Part shown: positions 26,855 to 39,654 of the stretch, piece after piece
Layout: every line of letters begins with the position of its first letter
How positions within the stretch are numbered: the first letter of the stretch is position 1
NCBI GenBank assembly: GCA_014549065.1
Contig: JACDOX010000030.1
Coordinates: 4,035,442 to 4,099,441 of the forward strand
Direction: 5' to 3'
DNA length: 64,000 nt
DNA from: Cardinalis cardinalis
Lineage: Eukaryota > Chordata > Aves > Passeriformes > Cardinalidae
The notes under the pieces: generated by a model
Told to the model about the DNA's origin: nothing
The model's input: only the letters and a program-made list of their open reading frames with translations
Databases searched by the model: none
Translations under genes and position numbers: made by a program

Positions 26855-26930
26855 AGCTAAAATCCAATAATAAATCCAATAATCCAATAATAAAAGAGGA
26901 ATAAGCTAAAATTNATTAATAAAATAGGTA
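26855..26930. repeat. AT-rich imperfect short repeat
   Basis: The words 'agctaaaa', 'ccaataataaa' and 'taataaaa' recur two or three times within 75 bases, an irregular local duplication of 'ccaataat'. Confidence 0.75.
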
Positions 26931-27001
26931 ACACTCGTGACTACCGAGAACCCCACAGATTTAATTGCTTACAATAAATAAGTAGCTACATCTACTTATA
27001 A

Positions 27002-27059
27002 TAGAATTGTACAAATCTTTGAGGAGGGAAAAGACCTTCAAGATCATCATGTCCAACCT
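27002..27059 (-). mobile_element. CR1 LINE 3'-end relic
   Basis: A short stretch reads like the reverse complement of a CR1 3' terminus: an AGAAT-type start, then a purine-rich 'ggaaaagacctt' block, 'aagatcatca' and 'gtccaacc'. This order is typical of the last 60 bases of many avian CR1 subfamilies. Sense therefore runs on the minus strand. The sequence past 27060 no longer resembles CR1, so the copy is severely 5'-truncated, as is usual for CR1. The call rests on about 57 bases. Confidence 0.6.
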
Positions 27060-28952
27060 TTGATTTGCTTTTATTCACCATGAACTGTGACTTTGATCTA
27101 TTGGATCAATATAATCTATATGTCTAAGCCATATTTAATTATTGGCTGGGCTTATTGCCCCCAGTCTGGATGCCAGGGCCATGGATGCCTCCTCCTCCAT
27201 GCTGAAGTGACCATTTTACTGCTTGCAGATTACACAGGAGCAGAGGGAAAAAGCAATAGCCCCAAGAAGAGGATATTATGCTGTGCTCCAGATGAGGCAC
27301 AATGCACCCCATCAAAAAATTGGGGTTCCTCACCCTTCTGCCCCTCACCTCTGCACAGTTAGCTGAAATGTCCATGGTAAAGCAAAATTTTTTTTTTTCC
27401 TAGGAATTCGAGCTAAGGTTTTAATTACTGTTAATAAGGATGTGGATTTTCTGTCCTGCAAAAAGATTAAGAAAAAATTCTCCAAGCCCCCAGAATGTGC
27501 CAAGCCTGGGTACAAGTAAACAGTTTCTTTGCCATGCAATCTAATTTCCCCCCCTTATTATTTGCTAATGATCTGCAGAAGACAAAAATCGCTGTGAAAT
27601 GCATGATCCTTTTCATTTTGAAAACACTGAGAAACCTCCATTCAAATCTCTGTTTGCTNTTTGCTCTTTATTCCTGCAAAAATTCATCAAAATCAATATG
27701 ACTCCTTGTGGCGCAGCAGATCCTGCAAATTTTGCCTGGGAAGGGACNTTTTGATGTAACAGCTCCTGCCAGCTTTAGTTCAGAGATTTGCACCTTAGAA
27801 GAAAAACGTGCCAAAAGCACANAAAATCAGAGAGGAGGGGAAGGTAAGAGCTGTCCCATCCTTGGGCTGTTTGGCTGCAGAGACATCACTGCTCTTGTGG
27901 GGCTTCACCTCCATCCCCAGCCCTGGCAGGAGAGGCAGAGGGGAGCAGGACCTGTGTTCACAAGGGGTTGAGAGTGAAGCTTTGCCCACCTGTGGTGCCA
28001 GCCCAAATGCTGTGCCCTCCCCAGCCCTCCTCAGCCTTTCCCAGGGCCCTCCCTCCCCAGGCACTCACAGGGATTGCTCAGCTCAGGGTGGTTTCAGGGC
28101 AGTGCCCTGGGTCAGAGTGGGGTTTTGGACATGGCTCTGTTTACCCACATCACTTGGGCATGGCCAGTGAGTGTGGCAATCTGAAACACTGTTTGAAAGC
28201 CAGATGTGGTGCTCAGGAGTGGATCTGCTTGGGCANCTGGGGAAGATTAAATCCTCTTGTTAGCCACAGGGCAGCATGGGGTGGCACTTGGGACATTAGG
28301 CAGAGCTGAGAGAGGCTTTTGTAGTAAAACCAAAAACTTTGCTGGACCCCAAAGCCTGCAAAGGTTCAGGAGCCTTTCAGTAAACCTGGACTGAGCAGAT
28401 TTATAATTTCAAGGAGGAACCTCTTAAACCACCCTGGTATATGCATGATTTTGAGCCTAGACCCGGCCACACTTGGCACTTTGGAAGTTTTGCTTTGGGT
28501 TTTTTGCATACAAATCCAAAACACAATGTAGACTCAGCAGGGAGGAACCGATGCAGACCAAAACTGCTGAGTTTAGCACAGCTCTAATTATAATCTCTTC
28601 ACAGAGCTGGTTTTATTTATTATTGTTTGTACTGTGGTAGCAGTGAGGGGCTCCAAGCAGCTCTGGGGCTGCACTNTGGAAAAGGCAGGAGAGGGAGGCA
28701 GCATCCCCAGCCTGAAGAGTGCATATTCTAAATAAACAAAAAAGATAAAGAATGAGGGAAAGACACCAAGCACGTAAGCAGAGCACTCAGGGGGTGCTGG
28801 CAAGACAAGGCTTTTCTTTGCGTCTCTCTTCTCTCACCCACACACAAAATTGTGTTTGCTTATCCTGTAAACTCTTTGGGGTCAGGGCTGCATTTTCCAA
28901 AATGTTTAGGGAGACAGGATGCAAGAAATGTGTGGAGAAATGGAGGTGCTGA

Positions 28953-29062
28953 GGGCAGCAGCAGCAGCAGATCAGCAGCCCATGGGACCACTGTGCTGGA
29001 TTTTGGCAGTGAGGGTGGGAGGAGGAGGAAGAAGGTGGTGGGGAGGAAGGGCAGAGGAGGAG
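28953..29062. repeat. (CAG)n followed by G/A-rich tract
   Basis: A short CAG repeat (about five units, 28955-28970) is followed, after about 35 bases, by a purine-rich stretch at 29008-29062 made of GGA, GGAA and GGTGG words. The G-rich part could fold into a weak G-quadruplex on the plus strand. Confidence 0.8.
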
Positions 29063-32000
29063 GCTGACTGCCCTCCTTAGCTTGGGTCAGGTCAGAAAAC
29101 CCACTCTGACAACCTGGGACAAGTCACCAGAGCAGTCCACGCCGCAGATTCCTCTGGGGTTGAGCAGGGCTAAAGNGGCATGATTCTTCCTGGGTGTAAA
29201 GTGCTTTGAGATAGCCAGGTGAAAGGTGCTGGATGAATGCAAAGATTTATTTTTCATAAACCTCTTCACATATTCTTTTCGCTTAGGCCAAGTCAAGGCC
29301 TAAAGCCAGGAATTTTAGAGAAACATACTTCTCTCTAATTCTACATACATATATATATATATGAATATAAAAATACATTTGCAAAAGAGGCCAAGGTGTA
29401 CTTTTTCAAAATGAAGCCTTAAGTTAGATTTCTTAAATCTATATATAGGATCTTAAATGAACAGCCAGATTTAAAATCAGGACACTTCATTAAAACTGAG
29501 TTCAGGAGTCCAGCTATAAGTTCTTACTTGAAGATGTTTTGCCACAAGCTGGCTGAAAGTTTCATATCTTAAAAGAAGTTTTTAATGTCTGGTTTTGTTT
29601 TTAATTTTTTTCCTNAAGGATTTAGGTGAAGGTTTGGGCCAGTTATTTTATCCCAGTTATTCACCATTCTGCAACTATTAATTAAAACAAACAGCCATCT
29701 GAAGCTATTTCTCACAATGGGGAAGATTTATATCTTGAAACTGAAGCTTGTTTTTACACTATTTTCTACACTGCGTAAACATCCAAGGTTGTTATTGCAG
29801 CAATCACCAACACAAGCTCTCAGAGCTCCTTGCCAGGCTTGTGATATTTATTGTTTGAAAAGCCCCAGCTCCTGGAGTGAAGTGATTAGATGAGAACCTC
29901 AGCTTTTAGTTCAAAAAAAAGAAAAAGTAATTTTGAGAGAAACGGGAAACCGTGAGCAGAATGCAGAGTCAAGGGTCCAAACATCAGAAAGGAGAGAAAA
30001 AAAAAGAAAACTCCACATGTGTTATTATTTTTTTAAAGCCTAAGGACACTTAAACCAACCTCCCCCTTATAATCTGGCAGAGGGGGGCTGACTCATGGCT
30101 TGTGGCTGCCAGGGCATGGCCNTGGCAGGGGTTACTCATCACCCTGCAGTGCCCAGAGGTTTTTCCCCAAGGGGCTGCTCACCCTCTGCTGAGCTGCATG
30201 TGTTTGTACTGCCAGGTGCTGGGCTCCAGCCACTTCTATTTTCATTTTATTTTTTTNCTTTTTCCTTTCAAACCAACTGTACTGAAGCATTCGTTTATGA
30301 AAATATCCTGCACACAAGGGATTAACACCGACTTGGCAAATAGGGACAATAGGTCAACTCCTGGTCCTTCCAAATCTTACAGGATCTCTTTAAGCTTTCA
30401 AAAAAAGAAGAAAAACAGNACTATTCAAAAGTCTTGGCTGCTAAATAGTCAGTAAGGCCATAACAATGTAAAAGCAAATGTAAATATTNTATGATGAAAT
30501 GTATTTTTCAAAAAGCAGGTTTTTTCTCAGCAGTCAGATGGGCTTTATATACAGTGGGATGATTCATTCCTGAAGGTAACTCCAGCCTGTGAAACAACCC
30601 CCTACATATCATGGCCTAAAATATCTATGTTATACAATGCTTTTACCTTGTGAAAGCTCATTCAGCCTCCTGATTTATTTTTACATTTAAGGCTGTACTT
30701 CTCCCTGCTCTGCTCTCCACAAACCCCCAGGGGAGAGGGAAAAAATACAGAGTAGAAACCTGGCTAACTCCAGTGTGACTAAGGGGCATTAATATTGGAA
30801 AACCAATGCAAGGAGTGTTACAAAAACACAAGCAGGAGAAAAACAAGAATATTTCTGCATAGCAAAATAGCACGTGGTGAAACCTTTTGTACACAAAAGG
30901 CAGGGTGGGTCCCAGATGAGGCAGCAGAGAGGAGTGTGGTCTTTTCAACTAGCTGAATGTGCAGCCCATAGCCATGGTGCAGACTGTGTGGTTTAAATTT
31001 ATNCATTTACAGGGGTACAATTCCCACCTCTCTTCAGGGTGCAGTTAAACCTGACTTCTTCAAAGTGTGGCTTCAGGAATCAGGACAGCTATAGACCAGC
31101 AACAGATGCAGTCACAGCTCAGAGGAGAGATAAATCCCCTCTTGCAGGAGTGACCAGATGCCAGGACATGCTGAAATCCCCCTCTTCACCAGAGAACCTT
31201 GCATCATGAATGTGTTTCTCCACTGGGGCTCGGGTTATGCCTGCAATAATGACCCAGTATTGTCATATCTGTTTCAGACATACTTTGTGAGCTGGTGGAA
31301 GACAAATGTTGGACACACCAGTGCTGTCAGCTGCTCCAGTACTCTTCAGGAACGCCATTCTTCCTATTCCTGCTGTTGGTTCAGCCACACACCCTGCCAA
31401 TAAAGTGCAGCCATAGCTGCCTGACAGGTCATGCTCACTGCACAAGAGGGGGCAGTCTGCCAGCACCAGACAACTTAACCACCAACCCTGGCTGTTCCAG
31501 GATAACCAAATTCCCAAGGGTAATGGCAGCCCCTTCTGAACTGATGTCTTATCCCACTGAAGTCCTGGGGCTTCCCAGACTGTTGGAGCCACAGCTGATG
31601 AACACAAAGGTGCAGCCCAATGCAGTCCTGCAGTCCAGCTCTGGGTGCTGCTGTGGTCCAGAGCGAGCCAGCAGCGGGGCNTCCCCAGCTGGTGAAACCC
31701 AGGCCAGGTGTCCCTGGGTGAGCTGCTGGCACTGTTTTGTCAAGGTTACAAGGCAGGGATGAAGTGTCCTCCAGCCTATCCCCACCTGCCCAGTGCTCAC
31801 ATCCAGAGAGGTGCANGAAGGCAAACAGCTGGAACAGCTGGAAGGGAGGACACGACGAACCAGAGGCTTCTCGTTTGCTTTTGCAGACAGATCAGGGGAC
31901 AAAGGCAGGTATCCCACAATAATTTGGCAAATACCNCAAGGCCAAGGCTCAAGTCTGTGANATGTGGCTTCACAGAAGAGCTCACCACCTAATGCAGCCC

Positions 32001-34646
32001 AAAAAGGTTGGCACAATCACACAGTTAAACACTGCTCCAGACTTTGGAGGCTGAACCTCAAGAATGCCAGGCCTGGAAAAACTCTGCTGCAAAGACAAAG
32101 TCAAACCAACTCAGGCAGACTTGTAGATTGAAATGGAAATGCCCTCACTGTACTGGTTCCTTAATGCCATTTTATTTCTTCCTTCCCTTTTGAAGAGAAC
32201 TGTTGTGTGAGCAAACAGAGCCNCAGTTTTCTGGGTGAAGCTCCTGACGCCAGCGATCTTCCACTTGCATGCAGCTCGGAGCTATGTGGAAGTCATAGGG
32301 TCAATTTGTTTACCTTGCCTGTGGCAAGGCTTGGGTTCATCAGGTTAATTCCAGTAGTTGCTAAAAGGTCTTGAAATTTTTTTCTCTGGTGTCATATGGC
32401 TTTTGCATTTTTTTTTTCCCCCCCAAAGCAGGGGGTAACCATGAACTGTTCAAAACATACCGAAGTAAACAACATTTTTCCACATCAAGCTCATCCTGTG
32501 GATTAATTCATTTGCATTTCTGGCCCTTTCAAGTGAGGGGAAGTCATACAGATGGGAGCAGTCATTTAAGGACTTTAAGGGTTATGGTTCACATCATCCT
32601 AAATTGATACCAGGACCACTTGTTCCCAGGAAAAGGAAAGGTTCTGGTGGACATACTGATGTTTTGGGAAAAATGGGGGATTTAAAAATAATATTAGAAA
32701 AATATATTTTACAGCTGTTATTATTTGTTTAAGTTCAAAGCCTCTTGCGCATCCACACTGATCTGTTGTGAATCACTTCTTTGTTTTTGGTGGTAGAAAA
32801 GTTGATTTCATAGTGCTGATTCTACTGAGTCTGGGTTAGTCTTGTTATCTTTTCAGATAATGGNCCATTGAGCCCTGCAAACAAGTCTGCTCTCTGGTAC
32901 CATCAGCTGATTTGCATCAGATTTCTGAAATTGAGGAGTTCCAGTTCTTAGGGGTTGTGTGTATAGGAACAGTAAGAACTTCACAACAATCAGGGCAGCA
33001 AAACACTCTTTGGTCAAGAACCAGCATGTCTGAAATATTACTGGGGTGAACTAGTCCTGGATACAGGAATGAGTTAATCCTGAGATAACTGTCAATAANT
33101 TGCCATTAACCATGGCTATTGATTCTGCAGCCTGGTGAAATTACTATGTAAAAAACCCCACAGTGGCAATAGCAACAAAGTACAGTGTTTTCTGGCAGGC
33201 TCTGTGAGCCCCTTCAATGCAGGAAGCAATAGATTATAAACAACTTTTATTTCAATCCCTGCAGGACGCATTGTGAGAGTCCAAAAACAAGACCTGTTTT
33301 TCTCAAAGCCCTCCAGAGAAAAAAAAGTTCTTGATATCCCAATACAATATCAAAGAGATCAGCAAGTGAAGAAAAACTATCTGTTCCTGGCAAGACATCA
33401 GAACAGCTCCCACAAGTTTATGGTTGTCCAACAGATCATCAAAAATAGAGTTTTGCTTGGCTTCAGGACTTTTTAGTGCCAAGAGGTGGTGCTGATTGTG
33501 AGATGCCTGGTATTTTCAAGGGACTGCTGAGGGATCATAAATGGTCCTTACTATGTGAAATGTGTTCTCTCTGGGCTATTTTATGTATAAACTGGTCTTT
33601 CTGTGAGCAAAATGCTCCGTGGTGTGCTCAGTGCAGGCAGCTATTGTGCANTCAGAAGCTTCCATTTGCACACCCTCCCATTCACCTCAAAAGTGTGCAC
33701 AGATCTATTTCCTGTGAAAAAACCCTAACATCTAATTCTTAGATGTACAGAAGTCCATCAATATTTGCAGTGCTCACCATGAGCACATCACAGGGGTTTA
33801 TTTNCACAGATTTTTTTAGGCAGAGATGGAAGGAAGCCAGCTTTTCCCTGATACCAATGACTGGATATGTTTTTTTTTCCCCCCCATCTTTCTCCTTTCT
33901 TCTCTCTGTTTGCACCTCCAGGCCAGTGACAAGGAGCTGATTGAGTGGCAGTGGCCAGGGGGCAGCTGCAGGGGCTCAGGCCCCAGCAGGAAGGGCCAAG
34001 TGGGGCTGTGGTGTGGGCTGGGCTGGGAGCTGGGCTGCCACACTGCAGGGGGACTCAGAGAAAAGCAGCCACAGGCACAAGAGGGACTTCTGGCTCTAAA
34101 GGAAACCTGGGTTTGNGGGGTCAGCTGCAAATCTTTCAGAGGTCCCAGACAGTCAGGAGGTCAAGCTGTGCTGAGCAGGGACGAACATGAGGTCTCTGGG
34201 AGCACAAGCATGAGGATTTTGGCAAATTTCCCTCAATGTCAGCAGAGNCTTTGACTCAGATGATGCTGTAAGGCTGTTGCCATCTTCACACACAGCCTTG
34301 CCGTCTGCTCTGAGTCATTTTGCAGTCCCTACTGACCCTTAGAGACTAGCAGGGTATGGCACTTCTCTGAGGTGACCAAAGTGGTGACTTACAAACNCTG
34401 TCCTGGCAAGGCACAGATGTCAAGAAGCACCAGATGGGGGCTGGTGCTTGCCCATGACTTTGCAGAGCTGCTGGAGGGCTGCAACACCTGGGCTAACTNT
34501 GGAGGAAGCTCCCTGTCACTGCAGAGTGCCCCATGCCCTCCTGTGTGTTCCCCACAGACCCGAGTCCTGGTCCTTGTCCCTCCAGTGCTGGGTGCTAGAT
34601 GGTGTCTGTGCCCACAACTGCTTTGTGCACTCTGAGCCTCCACCCG

Positions 34647-34774
34647 GCACAACCCACCCTAAATATGTCCCAAACAAGATGCACAACCCACCCTAAATGT
34701 GTCCCAAACAAGATGCACAACCCACCCTAAATATGTCCCAAACAAGATGCACAACCCACCCTAAATGTGTCCCA
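34647..34774. repeat. 34-bp minisatellite, 3.8 copies, alternating variants
   Basis: The unit starts 'gcacaacccaccctaaatat' and ends 'gtcccaaacaagat'. Copies lie at 34647-34680, 34681-34714 and 34715-34748, with a partial copy at 34749-34774. Copies 1 and 3 read 'aaatatg', while copies 2 and 4 read 'aaatgtg'. This points to growth by doubling of a 68-bp dimer. It ends abruptly at 'gtcccagtgcc'. Confidence 0.98.
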
Positions 34775-35547
34775 GTGCCAACATTCCAACCCTGTCACTT
34801 AAAGGTCCTGGTCCCACAGAAGTGATGTCCTTGGTGAGGCTGCAGCCCTTCCCTCTTCAGGAGATTTCAGAAAAGCTCAGCTCTGACAACAGGCAATGCT
34901 TACTNGAGGTGTTGCCAGCAATCTGGTGAGTTTTTAGCTTTGCAGAGCTCCTCAGCCATAGCTGTCCTGTCATCCTCCTCAACAGAAACGNTCCTGTCAT
35001 TTGTCCCTGGCTCCTGCCATTGTGCAGCAGAGGAAAACCTCACTGTTGAGATTGGAACTGGACTTAGGCACGAGACTGGTGTGAGTGGGGAGTGAAAAAA
35101 ACCCCGAGGTGGAAACAACCCAGCAGGAAAACCACACTGCACTGAGAAAGCAGAGGGGCAAAATTTCTGAAAGCAAGAGGGCAAGCCCTGCTCAGGGTAT
35201 GCCCCCCAGAATAAGGTGGTTTGCTGGGCAGGTGAGATCGTTTGCTGTGAAAGGCAGTTCCCAGTGCCCACTGCTGCTGGGCGTGGCAGGGAGTTTTGGA
35301 AAGGGCAGGAAGCAAATTCCATCACTTGGAGATGAGCATGGGGTTCTGCAGATTGCTCTGAGTGCTGACACTCAAAACTGATTTGAGCTGTGCTTCATCC
35401 TCAGAGATTCCACCTGCATTCCCTGTGACCAAAGTCCTGGGAGGGGAAATTCAGCTGGTGATTTTCATGGAACCATTTCCTATGTCTTTGCAAAGAATGC
35501 CTTTGCAAGGNACTTAATGAGATTTTGTTTTGCTGCACAGCTTTTTT

Positions 35548-35706
35548 CATATTGTGCTAGTCATTTNAAAGGGTAAATCATCCAGGGTAAATCTGGATAT
35601 GCAATCCTAAAATAAAATAATAATAAACATTTTTCATNTTGTGCTAGTCATTTGAAAGGGTAAATCACCCAGTTCTGGATATGCAATACTCAAGTAAAAT
35701 AATAGA
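35548..35706. repeat. 87-bp tandem duplication
   Basis: The block 'ttgtgctagtcattt', 'gaaagggtaaatca', 'tctggatatgcaat', 'taaaataat' is present from 35548 and again from 35635, a period of 87 bases with small indels. An N sits in each copy (35567 and 35638) at positions where the other copy has a clear base. Confidence 0.93.
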
Positions 35707-36002
35707 AGAGTTGAAAAATGTTTCTCTAAATGGTTTTGAGTGAATTATACTGCTTGATGATTTCTTTTCAGTGATATAAAAGGTATTCAGAATTTTCCTC
35801 TTTTCCTTTTAAAGCAAAGTTAACACCCTAAATTTCCAGCCTTTGATTTGTTTAAAAGTCTTTTACTAAAAGCGTAGATATTTCAACCAAACCCTTTTCT
35901 AATGAGGTAAAAAAAGTTAGTTTCAACTTTTTTATTAAAAAGGAAAAAAATTGATAAAGATAAGGAAACCCTCCCCACTCTACAGTTCAATTTGTAATTA
36001 CC

Positions 36003-36047
36003 TTTTTATTATTATTTGTAATATTTTTATTATTAGTAATAACCTAT
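36003..36047. repeat. (TTA)n-like AT-rich tract
   Basis: 'ctttttattattatttgt' is repeated in a slightly altered form about 25 bases on ('tttttattattagtaata'), giving a short imperfect duplication. Confidence 0.75.
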
Positions 36048-36780
36048 ATGGGTTCAGCAACAAGAATAAATAAAAGCCTGAATCCCAAGCATCTGTGACT
36101 TAAACCAACAACATGGCATGACAGAGTGTGCAATTAGATTTGTGCACCTTCTAAAGAGGCAGAACCTCCTGGCTCTTTGCCACATCCCACAGGCTGGGAG
36201 AGGGGTCTGGGGTGACTCTTTCTTGGGGTGACTTCTGGGGNTGCCCAACCTCCCACCCACCTCGATGGGCTCAGGCACAAGTCACTTGCCTGCCTTTTCC
36301 ACTCAGGCTTTAGCGACTGGCTGCAGTTTTCCCACTGTTGTTCAGGATTTAAAATGACATTTTTATTTGCCTGACCAAATTCTGAATGTGACTCAATCCT
36401 CCCCCAGCCCAGAGCCGTGTCCTGTGTCACAGAATAATGTTCAGGGTTCGATTCATAGTGCACCAGGCGAGTATAATCAAAGTGACTCGGCAGGGTGTGG
36501 GGTGGGGGAACAAAAAACAAAGGGAAAAAAACCCAAACAAGCCACTCCTTCCCCCCCAGCCCTTTCCTGGTACAGAACAGAGTGTCTTGTACTCCATTCA
36601 GCTGGCCTGGCTGCAATGGTTTTGTGCACAGGTACAGAGCTGCTGCTGCTAAAGAATCANGGGAGGCTCTGTGATTTAGGGGATGAAATTCCCGGAGGTG
36701 GAGTGGATGGATGTGTTTCCCTGGGTCAGCCCAGGGTGACAGCTCCTCTCTGTCCCTGTCCTGCCATGCCGTGCATGCTC

Positions 36781-36816
36781 TGTGTGTGTGTGTGTGTGTG
36801 TGTATTTCTAGGGAAG

Positions 36817-36850
<34 letters not shown>

Positions 36851-36863
36851 AAAAAAAAAGAAA
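36781..36863. repeat. (TG)n plus long poly-A
   Basis: About eleven TG units (36781-36803) are followed 17 bases later by an A27 run (36821-36847), then GG and A-rich sequence to 36863. It looks like a microsatellite beside an independent homopolymer. No retroposon body is recognisable upstream. Confidence 0.95.
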
Positions 36864-37741
36864 CATTTTCAGGGGCTGCACAGAAACCACTGCAGGAGTT
36901 GCTAGAGCAGTGTGCATACGCTCGAGAGGAATCCCTTTCAGTTCCTCTTTTCTTCAGCTTTATTTAAAAAGGCCTTGAAGGCTGGTTTAATTACGAAAAC
37001 CAGCTCTCTAGACACCAAACAAAACGGCAGCCTATCCTAAGTTGGCACCAGGACAGATGCATATTTTGCTCCCTTCTCCATGCCAATGGGCTGTAGCTCA
37101 TCCAGTATGTCAATCCAAGTTGGCTGTCTGAAATCCAAGTTTAGTGGCCTGAAAATATCCCGCTCCGCCTTTGTTCCGGGTGGTAAACAGCTCGCTCAGT
37201 TTATTTCTTCAACNTTCAAAACAAAAATCAACACACACCCTCTCCCCCCCTCCCCAGCAAAACCCCCACATTACTACATATTTTGGTAATAGCCTCTCTT
37301 TGCATTTCACCCCGCTGCAGGATTTCCCTTTTTCCCCCCTCTGTGTACACTGACCACGGAACGCTGGCCAAACACGCTGCTTTTGAAAAGATAGGCCTGA
37401 TTCTGCTGGGCACTGAGCTCTGCTGAATGCACTCAAAGTTAGAGACCAAAACAGCCAAGTTCTGCAACAACAAAAAAAAANGTTTCAGGCTGTTTGGTGC
37501 TTGCAGCTTTGCCAGCTCCTCTGAGCTGCCTGGCCATCCCCTGGATTCAGCTCAAATTGGGTCTGGCCACCTGTGGGAGCAGGCAGGGCTCAGGGATGGT
37601 GGCTTTGCAAAGAGGGGTCTTTGTGGAGGCTCCTTGGGCTTCAGCCCCCCATCCTGTAAAGGTTTGCAGGACAATGTGCACCAGGCAAGAATAGCAGGCA
37701 GTAGCAGGGAGGGTTTATCATGATTNACCATTGATGCAAAT

Positions 37742-37772
37742 TCCCTCCCNTCCCTTCCCTTCCCCCTCTGCC
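37742..37772. repeat. (CCCTT)n pyrimidine tract
   Basis: Tandem TCCCT/TCCCTT words with one N, ending in CCCCCTCTG. Confidence 0.85.
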
Positions 37773-39565
37773 ATTTTATAAAGGGGCCCAGGCTCCCCAG
37801 TCAGCCAAGAGGATTGGGACTGCCAAGAGAAAACAAACCCAGTGTGGGGAGGCTGCCCACAAAACATGGCTTAGTCAGTACTGTGGGGAGGAGAGAAACC
37901 AAAGGGCCTCCCAAAGGCCAGGGATGGAGTACACTTCCCTTGATAATTCAACTCAAGCAAGGACTCATCTCCCTGGGTTTCTTACTGCCTCTTCCATCAC
38001 AAAGGAGATTGGGCATCTCTGAAAACCTGAAATTTGGTCTCCACTTGCCAGGTCTCCAAGCAGAAGCAACAGTTTTCCACAGGGTACAGCTNAAGCCTGG
38101 GAGATGATTAACAAGTCACTCGTGTGATTTGCACCTTTCCTGATAGCTTTGCAATTGACCCAGTGTTTACCAATACATTTACGGGTCACTGAAGAAGGAA
38201 AACAGACAGAGAGAATGGGAAGGGATGAAAAAGATATATATCTTGGGGAAAAAAAATGAGATTAAAAATGTCAGGGCAGCTGGAGAAATCCCTAGGAAAT
38301 CAAGAAAGATCCCCAACTTTCTTCTTCCACCTTCCTAGTGGGAAGTTATATGGTGTTCAAACAAGGCAAGAGCGTGCCACCCTTTAATTACCATATTTAT
38401 GTGGATGCTTTGTATGGGTACTTCATATAGTGGAAATGTGAGCAAATATTAACTTTGACTCTTTGGAACCTTTGGTNTAAGACAAAGAAGGTGTGGGGAA
38501 GCAAACACTGGGAGAAGAGGCTCAGCTCCAACTTTTCCCCCATCAGTGAGTCTGACTGCAGCAGATAGCACCGAGCACAGAGGAGAACTCAGCTGTACTG
38601 AGAGCAGTGCAAAGCCAAATGTTCTGCACTGCCCTGTGCCTTCTGCCCAGTGCAAACCCTGCTTTGGATTACTGTGAGAGACCACAAGGACAGAACCTGA
38701 CTGNAGGCAGCCTCTGCCCCTCTTGGTCTGGGCTTTTCTGAGCACGATTTTCCTCTTCCAAACTGCAGGGCAGGGACACAGGACAGGCACTGCCTCTGTT
38801 CCAGGGCAGTGNTGCTGTTAAACTTGGCAAGTTGGGTTAAAATCACCAGCAGCAGGTGAGCAGCCCTGCCCTGCCCTGCCTGTGTGTGCTGGGATGGAGA
38901 GCTGTGGATGCAGCATGGCTTGGGAAGATGCCACCCCATTCCCTGAGAACAGAATGCCATCCATCCTGACGGCACACCGCTGTGGGGAGAGAGGTTTTTG
39001 GGGAGCAGGAGAGGAGGGCACCCCAAGCAGCCCCNGGAGGCACAAGCCAGGGCCCTGCCCAGCCCAGGGCAGCACGGGCAGGGTTAATCCTCACCACAGC
39101 ACACACTTCCCCTTTCCCCTCCCCGGAAAGAAAAGAACATATTTCCTGCAAGGGGATGATGACTTTGCAGTGCTCAAAGCTGCTCTCCCAGTGGCCAGGG
39201 GATTTTCCAGGGCTGGGAGGCTTCAAAAGCCTGTGTTTTTCCACCAAAAGGCACTTTCAGTATCTCTTGGGCTCAATTTCAAATTGCTCCAGTGAGGAAC
39301 ACACAGATTCTGTACTGTCCCAATAGCATGAAGGCACAGAGGGTTATGCTCTGCCTGTTTGCAGGCATTTATCAGGAAATGCACATCAGCACATGTAGGC
39401 AGACACACGGGTGCATTGAGGAAATGCCTGGTTGCTGGATAAGTCTGGTGGAGCTTTTATCTCTTGGGAGAAATGGTTCATGATACACTGCCTGCTGAAA
39501 CTCCCAGGCATTTGATTTCTTCACTGCCTCCCAGGAGAAGGAGCAGAAGCTCCTTTTAGGTAGCT

Positions 39566-39622
39566 GAGGAGGAAGNGGAGAGGAGAAGCAGGAGGAAAAA
39601 GAAAGGAGAACAGGAGGGTGGG
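39566..39622. repeat. Homopurine (GA-rich) tract
   Basis: Nearly pure G/A over some 55 bases, made of GGAGG, AGAAG and GAAAG words with a few C and T interruptions and one N. It lies just left of the 35-bp triplication. Confidence 0.85.
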
Positions 39623-39654
39623 CATTATTTGCTGGTGAAATCTTAGCATGGGGA

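Larger units (their letters stand above)
13361..27001. other. Non-coding DNA, no gene recognised
   Basis: This block holds the candidate conserved block at 14.4-14.9 kb, the N-rich repeat at 15.1-15.6 kb, the two G4 motifs and a few microsatellites. Two other places have enhancer-like texture. One is 16060-16300, with a TTAATTAG word and many AT-rich factor-type sites. The other is 23775-23890, with a 'ctgattaatttaattttt' word and retained CpGs in 'gagtcacgctgcaattt' and 'ccaagacgctgatt'. The remaining stretches, including 17.7-23.7 kb, show no recognisable features. Confidence 0.7.

Noticed and set aside
34647..34774. CRISPR array
   Set aside because: Repeats are directly abutting with no unique spacers, in a vertebrate genome. 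It is a minisatellite.
36821..36863. Poly-A tail of a processed pseudogene or SINE
   Set aside because: The sequence just upstream is a TG microsatellite and shows no gene-like or SINE-like body, and no target duplication was found.
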